The notes under the pieces: generated by a model
The model's input: the letters and a program-made list of their open reading frames with translations, nothing else
What the model was told of the DNA's origin: nothing
The model's database searches: none
From: Riptortus pedestris
Taxonomy: Eukaryota > Arthropoda > Insecta > Hemiptera > Alydidae
Direction: 5' to 3'
Assembly: GCA_019009955.1 (NCBI GenBank)
Contig: CM032233.1
Location: forward strand, 123,956,001-124,020,000
Length of the DNA: 64,000 nt
In this document: piece after piece, positions 31,597 through 43,537 of the stretch
Layout: the number at the start of each line of letters is the position of its first letter
Position numbering within the stretch: position 1 is the stretch's first letter
Made by a program: the position numbers and the translations under genes

Positions 31597-32530
31597 GGAT
31601 GGTCAGACTCAACTTCATACTACAATTTATAGATCCTTTGTTGGTAGGAGGGAGGAGGGATTGGAAGGTCACAGTCAGCTTTATACTGCAAATAATAGTC
31701 CCTATATTGGTAGGAGGGAGGAGGGATTGGATGGTCACACTCAGCTTTATACTGCAATTAATAGTTCCTATATTGGTAGGAGGGAGGAGGGATTGGATGG
31801 TCACACTCAGCTTTATACTGCAATTAATAGTTCCTATATTGGTAGGAGGGAGGAGGGATTGGATGGTCACACTCAGCTTTATACTGCAATTAATAGTTCC
31901 TATATTGGTAGGAGGGAGGAGGGATTGGATGGTCACACTCAGCTTTATACTGCAGTTGATAGTCCCTATATTGGTAGGAGGGAGGAGGGATTGGATGGCC
32001 ACACTCAGCTTTATACTGCAATTAATAGTTCCTTTATTGGTAAGAGGGAGAAGGGATTGGATGGCCACACTCAGCTTTATACTGCAATTAATAGTTCCTA
32101 TATTGGTAGGAGGGAGGAGGGATTGGATGGTCACACTCAGCTTTATACTGCAATTAATAGTTCCTATATTGGTAGGAGGGAGGAGGGATTGGATGGTCAC
32201 ACTCAGCTTTATACTGCAATTAATAGTTCCTATATTGGTAGGAGGGAGGAGGGATTGGATGGTCACACTCAGCTTTATACTGCAGTTGATAGTCCCTATA
32301 TTGGTAGATGGGAGGAGGGATTGGATAGTCACACTCAGCTTTATACTGCAGTTGATAGTCCCTATATTGGTAGGAGGGAGGAGGGATTGGATGGTCACAC
32401 TCAGCTTTATACTGCAATTAATATTTCCTATATTGGTAGGAGGGAGGAGGGATTGGATGGTCACACTCAGCTTTGTCCTGCAATTAATACTTGGTATATT
32501 GGTAGGAGTGAGGATGGATTGGGCTGATGA
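31597..32530. repeat. 66-bp minisatellite, about 14 units
   Basis: The string TTGGTAGGAGGGAGGAGGGA recurs every 66 bp from 31640 to 32498. Because 66 is divisible by three, three frames stay open for 294-327 codons (two plus, one minus) as 22-residue repeats. Units fall into an AATTAATAGTTCCT type and a GTTGATAGTCCCT type. The edge units are the most diverged. With three equally open frames, a tandem repeat is favoured over a protein. Confidence 0.95.
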
Positions 32531-32954
32531 GCGAGGTATTGGGGCGTGTAGGTATTTGGGAGTTGTAGTGCTAGAGGGCTAAGGGAGCTATGAATGCCTT
32601 TGTTGGCACTTGGAGTGACAGGACTAGAGCTTATTGTTCTACCGCCACAATTCATTGTTTATGAATTCTGTTTTGGCCCAATAAAGTCCCTTCCAGGAGA
32701 CAATGGTTGTTCCGATTTTTTTTTGACACCTAGCTTACTCTTCGTTCTATTACACATGAATTACATTGGTCATTATTTTTATCTAAATTCTTTCTCCTTC
32801 CTACACGGGTTTCCAATTTTAGTCTGCTCATCAGTGGTGTTATTTCCTTCAGTTATTCTTCCAGTCATCATGTAATGGCATCCGGTGCGTATAGCCCGAA
32901 AACCGATGTGAATAGTTCACGATGTATTTGTTGTATTGTTTCGCATGTTTTGTT
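32531..32954. other. Unassigned stretch downstream of the 66-bp array
   Basis: No feature recognised. Frames of 61-93 codons lack domains. Confidence 0.35.
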
Positions 32955-33140
32955 TAGTCGTTACCAAACTTGTTATTTAAACAGTTCAGTAAAGGTAGCA
33001 GTAAAGATTAAGTTCTCCATTGGTAGAAATCGAACCAAGGAGGGGGGTTCAGGGGATTGAATTTTGAAATTCAATTGCAAATATAATTTTCTATAAACGT
33101 TATATAAACGTTTTAGCTACTGAGGTTGTTGTACTGTAGA
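32955..33140 (-). mobile_element. Family A fragments
   Basis: GTTACCAAACTTG, AGGGGGGTTCAGGGGATTG and TTTTCTATAAACG are core traces. TTTTAGCTACTGAGGTTGTT at about 33108 is a 3' tip. Confidence 0.65.
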
Positions 33141-33196
33141 AATTTCTTTATATTTCAATATATATTTATATATATAAAATATCAGACAAATATTTA

Positions 33197-34457
33197 TACA
33201 GGGTGTCCCAAGTTCCCGGGCCACCCCCCCCCCCCCTCCCTAAAATCTCCAATTATTTTAATAAATGGCTGAGACATGGTGTGCAATAATTGTGTCCCCT
33301 AAAGAATCTTTTCAGTCCATATCATACCTTGTAACCTTCTCCAGTACTTCTCCAGCGGCCATAACTTTGGAATTTCCAATGGAATGCCATACATTTTATA
33401 ACGGATTACTGTAGTAAATCAAATAATAAAACGAGTTTATATCGGCAAATTTCTCGATTAGACCCATCCCTTAGCCGTAAAATGGACAAATCTTTATTTC
33501 AGAAACGACACAATTTATTGAAAAATGCTCCGACAAAAAAGTTGTAGCCTACAAAATCATTCTCGAAACCAGTCTATGAGAAAAGGGATGTATTCAGAAA
33601 AACAAGTTTTTAAAACGAAATAACTCAAAAGTTTTCTTGAATAATTCCAAAAAAATGACTACTGCAATGACCATCGACATAACAAAAATAGTTCTTAGAA
33701 TTAAATTATTTTAAATTAATTACGTAGTAATCTATTTGTAAAAGGAATACATTTATTAAATTACATTTGATAAAACATTACATGGTACAGTCTTCAACCG
33801 CTTCCTTAGTGAAGAGTTTTTAAATTAAGAAGAAAACATACACGGGATTCAAGGAAATGAAACCAGCTTGCTGGATCTTCTTCCCACTTCTCAATCACTA
33901 CTCGATCGACAATAAGAGGAATCTTTCCCCAAGGCAGTATCCGCCACAGCTTGCACATTGAGTGGCCAACCAGGTCACCCGATCTGACATAAATGGATTA
34001 TTTTCTATGGCTGAGGGCCACAGGCATCCAAGCCATGAAAAATAAAGTCAGATTGGCGATCATTTTTTTTTTTAAATTACAGTATGCATTCGTTTCCCCG
34101 TAGACATGTTTCAAACATAATTTTGTTTGCTACAACTTTTTTGTCACAGCATTTTTCAATAAAAAGTGTCATTTCTGAAATGAAAGTTTGTACATTTTAT
34201 TGCTAAAGGATGCGTCAAATCGAAAAGTTCACCAATGTAAACTCGTCTTAGAATTTAATTTTCTGCAAGAATCCGTCATAAAATGTATGGCATTCCATTA
34301 GAAATTCCAAAGTTATTGTTGCTGGAGAAGGTTACGAGGTTGAATATGGACTGAAACGATTCTTCAGTGGTCACAATTATTGTTCACCAAGTCTCAGCCA
34401 TTTATTAAAACAATTGGAGATTTTAAGGGGGGGGGTGGCACGGGAACTTGGGGCACC

Positions 34458-34462
<5 letters not shown>
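33197..34462. mobile_element. Family D, full-length degenerate Tc1/mariner-like transposon
   Basis: TACAGGGTGTCCCAAGTTCC at the left is the inverse of the right end, GGAACTTGGGGCACCCTGTA. The inverted repeats extend about 375 bp each side. The interior of about 510 bp carries a transposase relic. The right end lies directly on a (TA)n tract. The classification rests on the relic (next entry). A second family with long TIRs cannot be excluded. Confidence 0.85.
33890..34070 (+). pseudogene. Tc1/mariner-type transposase C-terminal relic
   Basis: In the plus frame this reads EWPTRSPDLT, stop, MDYFLWLRATG, closely like the EWPPRSPDLTPLDFFLWG signature of the DDE/DDD transposases of Tc1/mariner-type elements in insects. 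The signature lies near 33960-34010. The third catalytic acidic residue of the family falls in this PDLT region. A stop replaces the residue after PDLT, and no continuous frame exists, so it is inactive. Confidence 0.8.
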
Positions 34463-34494
<32 letters not shown>

Positions 34495-34915
34495 TATATT
34501 ATATATACAACACTTTATTAGAATCTTATATATCAAATATTGTTTTCAACAGATGTTCAAGAGATGATGTGGTACGAGTAGCAGATACGTAGTGTAGTGA
34601 CATCATCATTTATGATTTCACTTTCTTAACTCGAAACATTTATTTGTTCTACAACATACTGGATATTTAACAGTTTCATTCAGGACTAAAGGTCATAATA
34701 GTTAATGACTTTCGTTAATCGGACTTTTGATTTTAGTTAATCGGACCCGAAATAGAGGGGGGGGGGGGGTTTAGAGAGGGGCAATTTGATAATTCAAAAT
34801 ATCTCCGTAATTTTACGTAGAAATAGAGAATCTGTTTTGAGATGACATCACATGTGTATTATACCAGCACGTGAGAAATCTGCTCATTTTATGCAGCCCT
34901 TACGTGACTGATAGT
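34463..34915 (-). mobile_element. Family A, (TA)n and internally deleted 5' half
   Basis: A (TA)n tract, then AACACTTTATTAGAATCTT and CAAATATTGTTTTCAACAGA (beta module), a core stub, and the 5' cap CACGTGAGAAATCTGCTC with GCAGCCCTTACGTGAC. Shares the deletion form of 22885-23117. Confidence 0.8.
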
Positions 34916-35630
34916 TTTCTATATCTTTAATATTCACCGAGATATTATAGATATGCATTTTTACTCTTCAGCCTGCAGTAAGCCCTCACTCTTTCGTATG
35001 TCACATTAAAAATATGCTGTGACATCATGAATGAACCACTTTTATGGAAGCATAAATGTCTAATTTTGTTTTAATTTTATGTTATATGTGTTAAAATATT
35101 TTCGAGGGGACGTAATCATTTTAGATTTTTCGTTCCAAACTACATGATTATTATGTGAACAGGCTCGATATTTAACCGTTTCAAGGAAAAAATGAGATTA
35201 TATTCAATATTGGCTGAAATAGGCTTGGGGGTTCTGGGGTGGGGGAAGGAAAACATAACATTGATATGTTATTAATATCTGAGTCATTATGAATCATATC
35301 GCAGGAAACCACCGGCAAAGAACCAATGTTATTAAATTTTTAATTACCTATAAATACTGTTTTATACATTTATTATGGATCTCGAACTTTAGCCGAGACA
35401 TTTACATTTTTTAGTAATCTGTCGACGTTAATTCCACTAATGACATTTTCACTGTGAGTAGCTGAGTTCCTAAATATTTCATATTCAGCTGGCATTTCGA
35501 TTCCTCTTTACATAAATTTCTTATTAAGAGAATAAAGAATAGACGAAGAGTTGAGATCATCAGAGCGTGGTATACCATCTCGTGGGAAATCTGCTTAGTT
35601 AACATATATTCTCGGACTTTTTTTCATTTA
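34916..35630 (-). mobile_element. Diverged family A fragments
   Basis: CACCGAGATATTATAG, CGATATTTAACCGTTTCAAG, TTTAGCCGAGACATTTACAT and a 5' end CTCGTGGGAAATCTGCTTAG with a lost hairpin mark at least two old partial copies. The 64-codon frame here is repeat-derived. Confidence 0.65.
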
Positions 35631-36190
35631 GTGGAATTCTTTTATTTTTTAAAGAAAATCGTTTCTGAACAACCTATAAAATTGTGCAATTTTGAACAAT
35701 ATAGCTTGTGTATAGAAGAACTTTTCTAATAGCAATATCAATGATGGCATGTGGTCTGCCACTAAAAATCTTTGTGAAGTTGTCTCATTATTCAGAGTTT
35801 ATGTGTGCCGGCGGATAAGTCCTTTCTCTGAGGAATAAGTTCTTCTCTTTTGCTCAGAGCTTTTATTTGCTGACCCTTTCTAAGGGAAAAATACTCAAGA
35901 CATATTTAGGTGACTTAATTGTTTTTTAAAGTGGATTTAAAGGGCTTACGCTCCTCTTGGAAAATTAATTTGCAAATTTCGCAAAATTATACCTCGCGGT
36001 ATTATTTTACTTATTTCCATTTAACCTCATTTCTGGCTCTTATAATTAAAATCTAGAGAGCACCCCCATTGAATTAAATTCTTTGTGATTAAAACAAACG
36101 GTTAAGTTAACTCGGAATCAACTTTCTTTTGAAACATTGCTGTCATTTCTGTAGAATAATGAAGTCCATAGTTTTTCCAGATTTACCCTA
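35631..36190. other. Unassigned stretch
   Basis: No feature recognised. Frames are short and lack domains. Confidence 0.35.
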
Positions 36191-36905
36191 ATGGAAATCA
36201 GCTGCTGAGGTTCTACTTATTTTAAGAATTCTGCTTGAAATAAAACTGCCGCGTGCTGGCGTGGCTCACTGTTCATTTCAACGCAACTTATATTCTCTAT
36301 TTCTAAACTTCATTAGTAGAAATGGGGGTTTACTAAAGGCTGAAAAAAGTATGAATAAATCGCTTAATATACGAGTAACGAAAAAATGTATACAACAATT
36401 GAAGGGCATCGATAGTTTAACCAAATTGGTTCTATTGCAGTTTTCGATACGTCTCACAATAACGGAAATATTATTAATTTCCGAATTCCCCCCCCCCCCC
36501 CCTCTTCTAATCCTCCCCCTAATCCTCCGGTTTCAACCATAACTAATAAGAACATTAGTGTTGAATATGAACAGTTACATATCGAGTATGGTATAGGTCA
36601 AATAAGCTAATGGAGTTAAGAACGTAAAATTTAAATGATGACTTAATCACACTACTTATTTGCATGTAACCCACACAAACGTCCAATGACACAAAACTTG
36701 GTATTCAAGCTTCGAATAAAATTTTTCATGACATAACAATTTATTGTTAATATAACATAAATAGGAGTGGGGATTTACTGAAAACAGAAAATTATATAAC
36801 GAAAATATCTTAGTTAATATTCAAGGTAGAGAAAAGATGTACATAGTAACATTTATAGAAAATTACACTTGCAATAAGATTGGCTCTACATAATTTTTCG
36901 AAAAA
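36191..36905. mobile_element. Family A fragments, mixed orientation
   Basis: 36191-36230 is a minus 3' tip (GGAAATCAGCTGCTGAGGTT). 36310-36610 is a plus core with a C tract at 36487-36502. 36690-36900 is a plus beta module (TTGGTATTCAAGCTTCGAAT, ATATAACATAAATAGGAGTG) plus a core start. Confidence 0.7.
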
Positions 36906-37149
36906 AAATAAGATAAATATTATGTAGTAAACTGATGCAACCAACAGTTTCTGGACATAACTTACATTTGTTAATACATAATCGTATAACATGATACACT
37001 AATACGACAGAAAATTCAGAGAGAGTTATGCCAAAATAAATAATTATATTAGGTGGAATTATATGACGGCATAATAACCTCGCAGTTCACTGCCCAAATA
37101 AATCATAATCCCATATCATTTTTCGAACAGACGTAAAATATCGACGATA
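36906..37149. other. Unassigned AT-rich gap
   Basis: No feature recognised. Confidence 0.3.
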
Positions 37150-37192
37150 TTTCGAATATTCTCAGTTTACGCAGCATTTGCGTAACGGACTA
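37150..37192 (-). mobile_element. Family A 5' cap remnant
   Basis: TCAGTTTACGCAGCATTTGC followed by GTAACGGACTATTT is a mutated 5' cap directly abutting the next copy. Confidence 0.7.
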
Positions 37193-37828
37193 TTTAGAAA
37201 ATTTCCCTAAAGGGAAATCAGCTATTGAGGTCGTACTCATGACGCGATTTTCGAAATTTTTCTTCAAATGTCTATCGATCCTACCTCAGGGATGACGAAA
37301 ATGAGGTCCGTTCAAAACTGTATATATATATACTTTTATATCTGTCTCTTACCGCTCTAGCCGTCGCAATTATTGTTTAATCGTTACGAAACTGAACATT
37401 TAGTGGTTTTATATAAAAAGAAAGATCAAGTTCGTTAATGCCTGAAATTGAACCAGAGGGAGGGGGGTTTAGAGGGGGAGAATTTCGTAAATTCTTAATA
37501 TCTCCGTTATTATGCGTCGGATCGAAAAATTAAATAGATCCATTCTTATTGGAAATTTGTTGTTCTATAAATGTTGTTATTTACATTGTTTCACTATTTC
37601 GATTATTAACTGAGATATTAGTATTTTTCAGTTTTTGGTCTTCAGTAAAGCCCCACTCCTACTCATCTGTTATTAACAATATTCCATTATGTTATGAAGC
37701 ACTTTATTTGAAGCTTAAATACCAATTATTGTTCTCATTGAACTTTTAATTTTTGAGATAAATGCAAAAATGGGGCGCACGTGGGAAATCTGCTTAGTTA
37801 ACGCAGCCCCTGCGTGACGGACTTTATT
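37193..37828 (-). mobile_element. Family A, complete copy (beta module)
   Basis: Left end TTTAGAAAATTTCCCTAAAG (palindrome with compensating changes). 3' cap, short (TA)n at 37320-37332, core, beta module (CCCCACTCCTACTCATC, GAAGCACTTTATTTGAAGC). The 5' cap is CACGTGGGAAATCTGCTTAG with GCAGCCCCTGCGTGACGGAC. It is the best reference for the beta form. Confidence 0.92.
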
Positions 37829-37986
37829 CGTCATCTACTAGGTAGGCAATGAGGGGCATTTGAAGATTTTGAACGGACCTCATCTCCTGAGTAAAATCAA
37901 TGGGCATTTGCGAAAATTGTTCGAAAATCGCGTAATGAGTACAACCTCAATAGCTGATTTTCCTTAAGGGAAATCTGCTAAAAACG
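37829..37986 (+). mobile_element. Two family A 3' cap fragments in tandem
   Basis: CGTCATCTACTAGGTAGG repeats the inner cap, followed by TTTTGAACGGACCTCATCTC and a complete tip with CTGATTTTCCTTAAGGGAAA and TCTGCTAAAA. Confidence 0.8.
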
Positions 37987-38610
37987 AAAAAATAAAGAAA
38001 ATGAATGGCCCAAGAAGCGCTCTTGCTAAGGAAGAAAAGGAGGGTAGAGTATGTGATGGGGTGATCTTTGTTTGGGCCGAGCAGGTGGGAAATCTGCCAA
38101 GTTTATGTGACAGGCCAATAATTCCCCATCCCACGTGCTCTACCCTCTCCAAACAAACTCACGAGAAAGAGGGAGAAGGTTTCATCGTTATTCATGAAAT
38201 GTTTTAAAAACAAGTATTCCAGCCAATGGCCATAAAAAAAAAAGGCTGCTTTTATTTATACACATGTAGCTGTATCATTTCCCGGCTAATTTTATTTTAA
38301 CGAGTTTCACCTTCAAATTCGAATATTTATTCATTTATTTGAACCTGAATAAAAATATAATGTTTATTCAGGTGCATCAATGCTGGAAAAATATATCTAT
38401 TTGCTAATTATAAAAAGTGGATGATTATTCATTTTAAATAAATGTTCTATTACGTAAACTGTTTTTGATTTTACTTTTGCACATTTTATTTTCAGCAATA
38501 ATAAGTTTTAAGTTAATGTAATACCTGAAATATACCGACACAATACATAAGTGGAACAGAAAATGGACGACATGTAATAATTCTTAATGCTTACATCAAT
38601 ACAAAATTAA
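37987..38610. other. Unassigned stretch
   Basis: Two opposite 62- and 68-codon frames at 37964-38207 overlap one another and show no domain. The rest is AT-rich. Confidence 0.35.
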
Positions 38611-38810
38611 ATTATTTATTAACGTCCACCTTTTTTTTTGCAACTAAGGCTAATTGTTAAGGGGTCTTTACAGGTTCCACCCTTTTCTAGACAGGGTGGG
38701 ACTATGGATTTTATTTAATGAATTCCGTCACTAAATAAATTCCTATTGCCCAGGCAGGAATTGAACTTGCCACTCTAGGTTTACCATGTGAGATTAAAGT
38801 CAACCGTTAC
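38611..38810 (-). mobile_element. tRNA-derived SINE S1
   Basis: The minus strand carries the box B region GGCAAGTTCAATTCCTGCCT, the middle TGACGGAATTCATTAAATA and the tail GGTGGACGTTAATAAATAAT. The head is truncated at about TGACTTTAATCTCACATGG. Confidence 0.82.
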
Positions 38811-38874
38811 ATGACATCGATACATACCAAATATAACTCACAACACAATTAAGAGTCACCATCACAAATGCACA

Positions 38875-39453
38875 CAATATCTAACAGAACATGGACGGAC
38901 CGGACATTATTTAACAAGATTTAAAATTCAAGACAATGACAAATGTACTTGCGACTCACAGACAACACAAACGTTTTTACATATACATTATTACTGTTTA
39001 ATATTTAATCAAAATAGATCAAATTTAATAATGAACATAATTTAAAAGGAGGTAATCGGCCAGAACTACCTCATATTATATTTAACAACTATAATAAAGA
39101 ACTTATGAAGTTTATCAAAAGTATAGATATGGATGTAGCAAAAATACATTAGAATATAAAGTTGATTGTGAGGAGTGGGAATTATAATTCAATATATTTA
39201 CCTTACATAGACTCGCAAATTAAATATCGGATGTGTTTAACTTTAATTGATTTGTTATTTTCTTTTTTTGTTCCTATTTTATTTATTAATTTTTTTTTGT
39301 AATTATCTTTCTTATTTTAATATTTTATTTTATTATTTTTTTATATTATATTTGAGTAGATAGTTGATTAACGTGTATATATTGTAAAATAAAAATGTAT
39401 TTAAACATAATCATACATGTAATATGCCATGTGGCAATGGAACATGTATTCAA
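38875..39453 (+). pseudogene. Non-LTR retrotransposon C-terminal relic with 3' tail
   Basis: QYLTEHGRTGHYLTRFKIQD, NDKCTCDSQTTQTFLHIHYY and C match the end of R1/I-type LINE ORF2 proteins (TGHG-x-YL-x-RF, then a CxC-H-C finger after RNase H). A frameshift separates it from GGNRPELPHIIFNNYNKEL. The 3' untranslated region ends CATGTATTCAAATAAATAA, a typical LINE tail. It is 5' truncated. Confidence 0.75.
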
Positions 39454-40569
39454 ATAAATAACTCCTCAAAGAGAAAAAAAATACCTGGTATATATATTTT
39501 CCCTATCGGTAATGTAAATTCAACGAGATATAAGTTTTCATCATATAGCATATTATTTTTAACATCTTTCTCTTAACTCTCTCGATGCTGACGGTGAGAC
39601 TGGCCGAACTTAAGCCAAAGCCTGAGGGGCTCAGCAGAGGTTGGCTCCTCTTGTATTTCCTTACCTCCTATTTGGGGCCGTACGTGGTAGGGTTTGCTTG
39701 CTTCAACTCACAGCAGTCACTAATCTCTTGTTTTACCTGTCCACTTTCGAATGGGATATTTCGGTTTCAAATCGAGCCTCAAGTTTTTTTTTTTTTTAAT
39801 AATTTGTCAAAATTCATTATTGATTTATGAATACCTTTGTTTAAGGTAAGTTACAAATTAATATCCAGTTATCAAACACTTATGCTTTAATCAATATTAT
39901 ATGATTATACGTGACATTGACTTTAATGTTCCATTATATTATGAATTTAATCTTAAATAGTTATTTTTTCATGAATTTTAATTATAAAGTTTTGTGAGTG
40001 ATATACATTTCCTTTTTAAATATAAAGATAAAAATTAATATTAAGTACATGTAAACACATTTTTATAAAATATGCTGCTTACAAATAATATAAAAGTTTT
40101 AATTTGAATATTTTATTATTTTTCCTCTCTCATAAAGTTCTATATTTCAAATATTGGGATAAACAAATGGCAGATGATCGTGCTATTTGTATCCAACTTT
40201 CATTGTGGTTTATGATAAAAACTTTAGAATAAAAGGTTAACAGAAAGAAACAGCATAAAGCGAAACTGTGAAAATAAAAGTTCACAGAATTTTTTTCATT
40301 TTACAAGTTTCTTCTAAAGAGAAAAAAATGCGTGATATATTTATTTACAATGTTATAAACTAACTCATTAAGTGTTTCGTTATTTCTGAGAAAATGGATC
40401 GAATTTTGAAAAAAAGGTTTAGCGATAGCTGGTCAGCTGAGGTCGTATCAAAAGATCACCTCCGGCTAATTTATTTTGTGCCAGTCTGTCTAAAAATGTA
40501 TAATATAATTATTAAAGACGTTAAAATGAAATATTAAAACATAACGTGTGCGTCCGGCCGTGAGGTTAT
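39454..40569. other. Unassigned AT-rich stretch
   Basis: No repeat family or gene recognised. An 81-codon frame at 39585-39830 lacks a known domain. This is one of the longest stretches without visible transposon sequence. Confidence 0.4.
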
Positions 40570-40663
40570 TTATCAGATTCCCCTTAAAGGAAATCAGCTA
40601 TTGAGGTCTTACTCATTACGTGATTTTCGAAAAATTTGATGAGAAAATGAGGTCAGTTCAAAA

Positions 40664-40705
<42 letters not shown>

Positions 40706-40710
<5 letters not shown>

Positions 40711-41263
40711 GCATTAATTCTTTCATGATTATTATAAGCTATATTAAAATTTTTAGGTTAGAACGGGAGTGGGTGTTATAAGGGAGGCCTGAATTAAAAA
40801 TTCCCGATATTTCATTGTCTATTTGTTTTTCGACAATCATGCACATAACAAAAGTCGTTTACTTTGTTATTTATAGTAACTTTTGTTTTATACATTTTTT
40901 TGTGAACGATGTATGAAGCAAGTAATTTGCGTAGAAATATTGATTCGCTCGACAATTCTTTCCAATGTGAACTACCAGGTACCTGACATGGAAAAATTAA
41001 TTCAAATCTATGTTAATATTTTGTCCATAATAACCGAAATCTATGCATAATACGCAAGAGACGGGAAATATGACAATTTGGAGGCCAGTGAAGACTTACA
41101 TAAAAAATTAATTTTATTATTAACAAATGCCAACAGTGGGTATTAACCCTAAACACTGGAACGGGTAAATGTCAAAATATTGTGCAAATTAAAGCCTGGC
41201 CAAAAAGATACCATCACCATTCAGCCTCAAATCAATTCCCGGGCGAAGCCGGGTATCTGAGCT

Positions 41264-41264
<1 letters not shown>
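40706..41264 (-). mobile_element. Family R, truncated copy inside a family A microsatellite
   Basis: The right end, CCCGGGCGAAGCCGGGTATC followed by TGAGCTAGTATATA, is the family R start on the minus strand. Body segments (AGGTACCTGACATGGAAAAA, GTCAAAATATTGTGCAAATT) match 27990-28250. The distal 3' tail of family R is missing. It is bounded on both sides by TA repeats. Confidence 0.85.
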
Positions 41265-41386
<122 letters not shown>

Positions 41387-41834
41387 TTGTCTGTTAACGC
41401 TCTTAGTGATCACAAGTTTTGTTTGATCGTTACCAAACCAAATATTTAAACGTTTTATGTAAAAGTAAAGATCAAGTTCGTTAACGGTTGAAATTCGTCC
41501 AGTGGGAGGGGGTGGGTTATCTTCGTTATTATGCGTCGGATCGAAAAATTATATAGAACCAATCTTATTGCAAATGTAATCTTCTATAAATATTGCCATG
41601 TACGTTTTTTAACTATCTTGACTATTAACCGAGATATATGCGGTTTTTAGTTTTCCATTTTGAGTAAACCCCCACTTCTGCTCATGACATACAACAACAA
41701 TAATCTGTTTATTATACCATGATGCACCTTATTTGAAGCTTGAATACAAAATACTGTCATTGAAATTTTTCTTTTTGAGATAAATACAAATACTTGGGAA
41801 ATCTGCTTAGTTAACGCAGTCCATGCGTGACGGA

Positions 41835-42557
41835 ATATTTCAAAACATCACGACCGCATCGAGATTGTTAAGGTGAATATGTTATTTAGGTTAGTAGCAC
41901 TCTATGACCCGGTGTTCGAAAAATATCGTCAAATGTACATGGATCTAACCCAGGGGAAAACAATAATGAGGTCCGTTCCAAATGATATATATGAGGCGAA
42001 GTCCTTGTTTGCATTTGAGCCGGTACAATAATAGCTGGACTGTTTTCCTCAATGGCCGGCACGGCCCTCCAGTTGGTGTTAGTAAAGTTGAACCTTTAGT
42101 GGTTCTGAGTTAGACCGCAGGCTTAGCTCTCCCAGCTCGTTATCACCTTAACACAATTTGTCACGAATCACGCAAAGACGACGTAACCTCACAATCTCCG
42201 TTTGTCTCTCGGTGAGAACTCTGTGTAAACTAGAATCAAAATTTAATGTGGTGTATTCCGTGGCATATGAAATATGACGGTATGAAACAACCTGAAAACC
42301 CATTATTTCCTACACTTCATCTATAATTGTGCACTTAAAATGGTAAGCTAACTCCACTTCTGGAATGCATATAGACACAGATATTACATATAAATATATT
42401 GCTCACGCTACGTGGTTAAAACGGTGAGCAGGCGCATGTGTGCGTGTAAAGAAGAAGAAAAAACTTGATTCAGTTTGGACTGCCCAAATAATTTGGAAGC
42501 CACTGCGAATTCAACCATGTGGCCGATATTTATTAAAAAAAAAATAATTGTAACAAT
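41835..42557. other. Family A 3' scrap, then unassigned sequence
   Basis: 41900-41995 is a diverged minus 3' cap (TTCGAAAAATATCGTCAAAT, GAGGTCCGTTCCAAATG). 41996-42557 is less AT-rich with no recognised coding or repeat. Confidence 0.45.
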
Positions 42558-43432
42558 TTTAAGCAGATTTTCCTTAAGGGAGGTCGTACTCATGGCGCGA
42601 TTTTCGAAACTTTTCTTCAAATGTTCAAAATTGTATATATATATATATATATTTGTCTGTTACCTCTCTAGCGGTCACAATTATTGCTTGATCGCTACCA
42701 AATTCGATATTTAGTCGTTTTATGTAAAAAAAAGATCGAGTTCGTTAATGGCTGAAATCGGACAAGGGAGAGGGGGGGGGTTTAGAGGGGAAGAATTTCG
42801 AAAATTCGAAATATCTCCGGTACTCTACTTCGGATCAAAGTGTATTGAACCAATGTTATTGAAAATTAAATGTAATATAAATATTGTTATATACATTTAT
42901 TCTCTATCTTGAATATTAACAGAGATATTTGCATTTTTCAGTTTTCAGCCTTCAGCAACCCAACACTTCTACTAATGTTACATAAACAATACTCTGTTAT
43001 ATAATAAAGCACATTATTCGAAACTTAAATACCAAATATTGTGTTCAAGAGACCTTTATTATACAAGATACGTGCTAATATGTTCTGGTAACCCTCCTTG
43101 TCTTCAGTTCTTGGACTACTAAAATTTGATTTATTGTGGTAAAAATTATTCTGATTCTTTATAAATTACAGTACTAGATATAGTATATAGTTTTCAATAA
43201 AATTAATGTTATGTTCCGATATATTTCCTTAATTGTGTTTCTTTCCGGCGAGAAGTTGGAAAACCTGTTTGTTTACATTTCAGACCCTTCTCGTCGTGAG
43301 GGGAAACCGTTGGTTTTATGTACTTATTATTCACGGTGTTGTTGTATTACCATTATGTAGATTTATCTATAACTAAACTTCAGGAGGGAAGTCTGCTTAG
43401 TTTACGCAGCCCCTTTATGACAGACTTTTTAA
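42558..43432 (-). mobile_element. Family A, complete long copy (extended beta module)
   Basis: Tip TTTTAAGCAGATTTTCCTTA (palindrome broken by a deletion), (TA)n at 42634-42650, core and beta module. About 350 bp extra follows (ATTACAGTACTAGATATAGT, CGGCGAGAAG, TTTGTTTACATTTCAGAC) before the 5' cap GTCTGCTTAGTTTACGCAGC. At about 875 bp it is the longest uninterrupted form. The extra module recurs at 50230-50820 and 51430-51794. Confidence 0.88.
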
Positions 43433-43537
43433 GATTATTAATGGTATAAATTCAGAAAATAATATGTTAAAATAATGAGTGATAATATGAATCTACTAAA
43501 ATAATATAAGATGTAAAATTAGTAATAATCATGTCAT
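43433..43537. other. Short unassigned gap
   Basis: AT-rich, no feature recognised. Confidence 0.3.

Noticed and set aside
31580..32582. Three long open frames (294-327 codons) as a repeat-protein gene
   Set aside because: All follow from a stop-free 66-bp tandem unit read in different frames. No start context, no non-repeat domain and no codon bias favours one frame.
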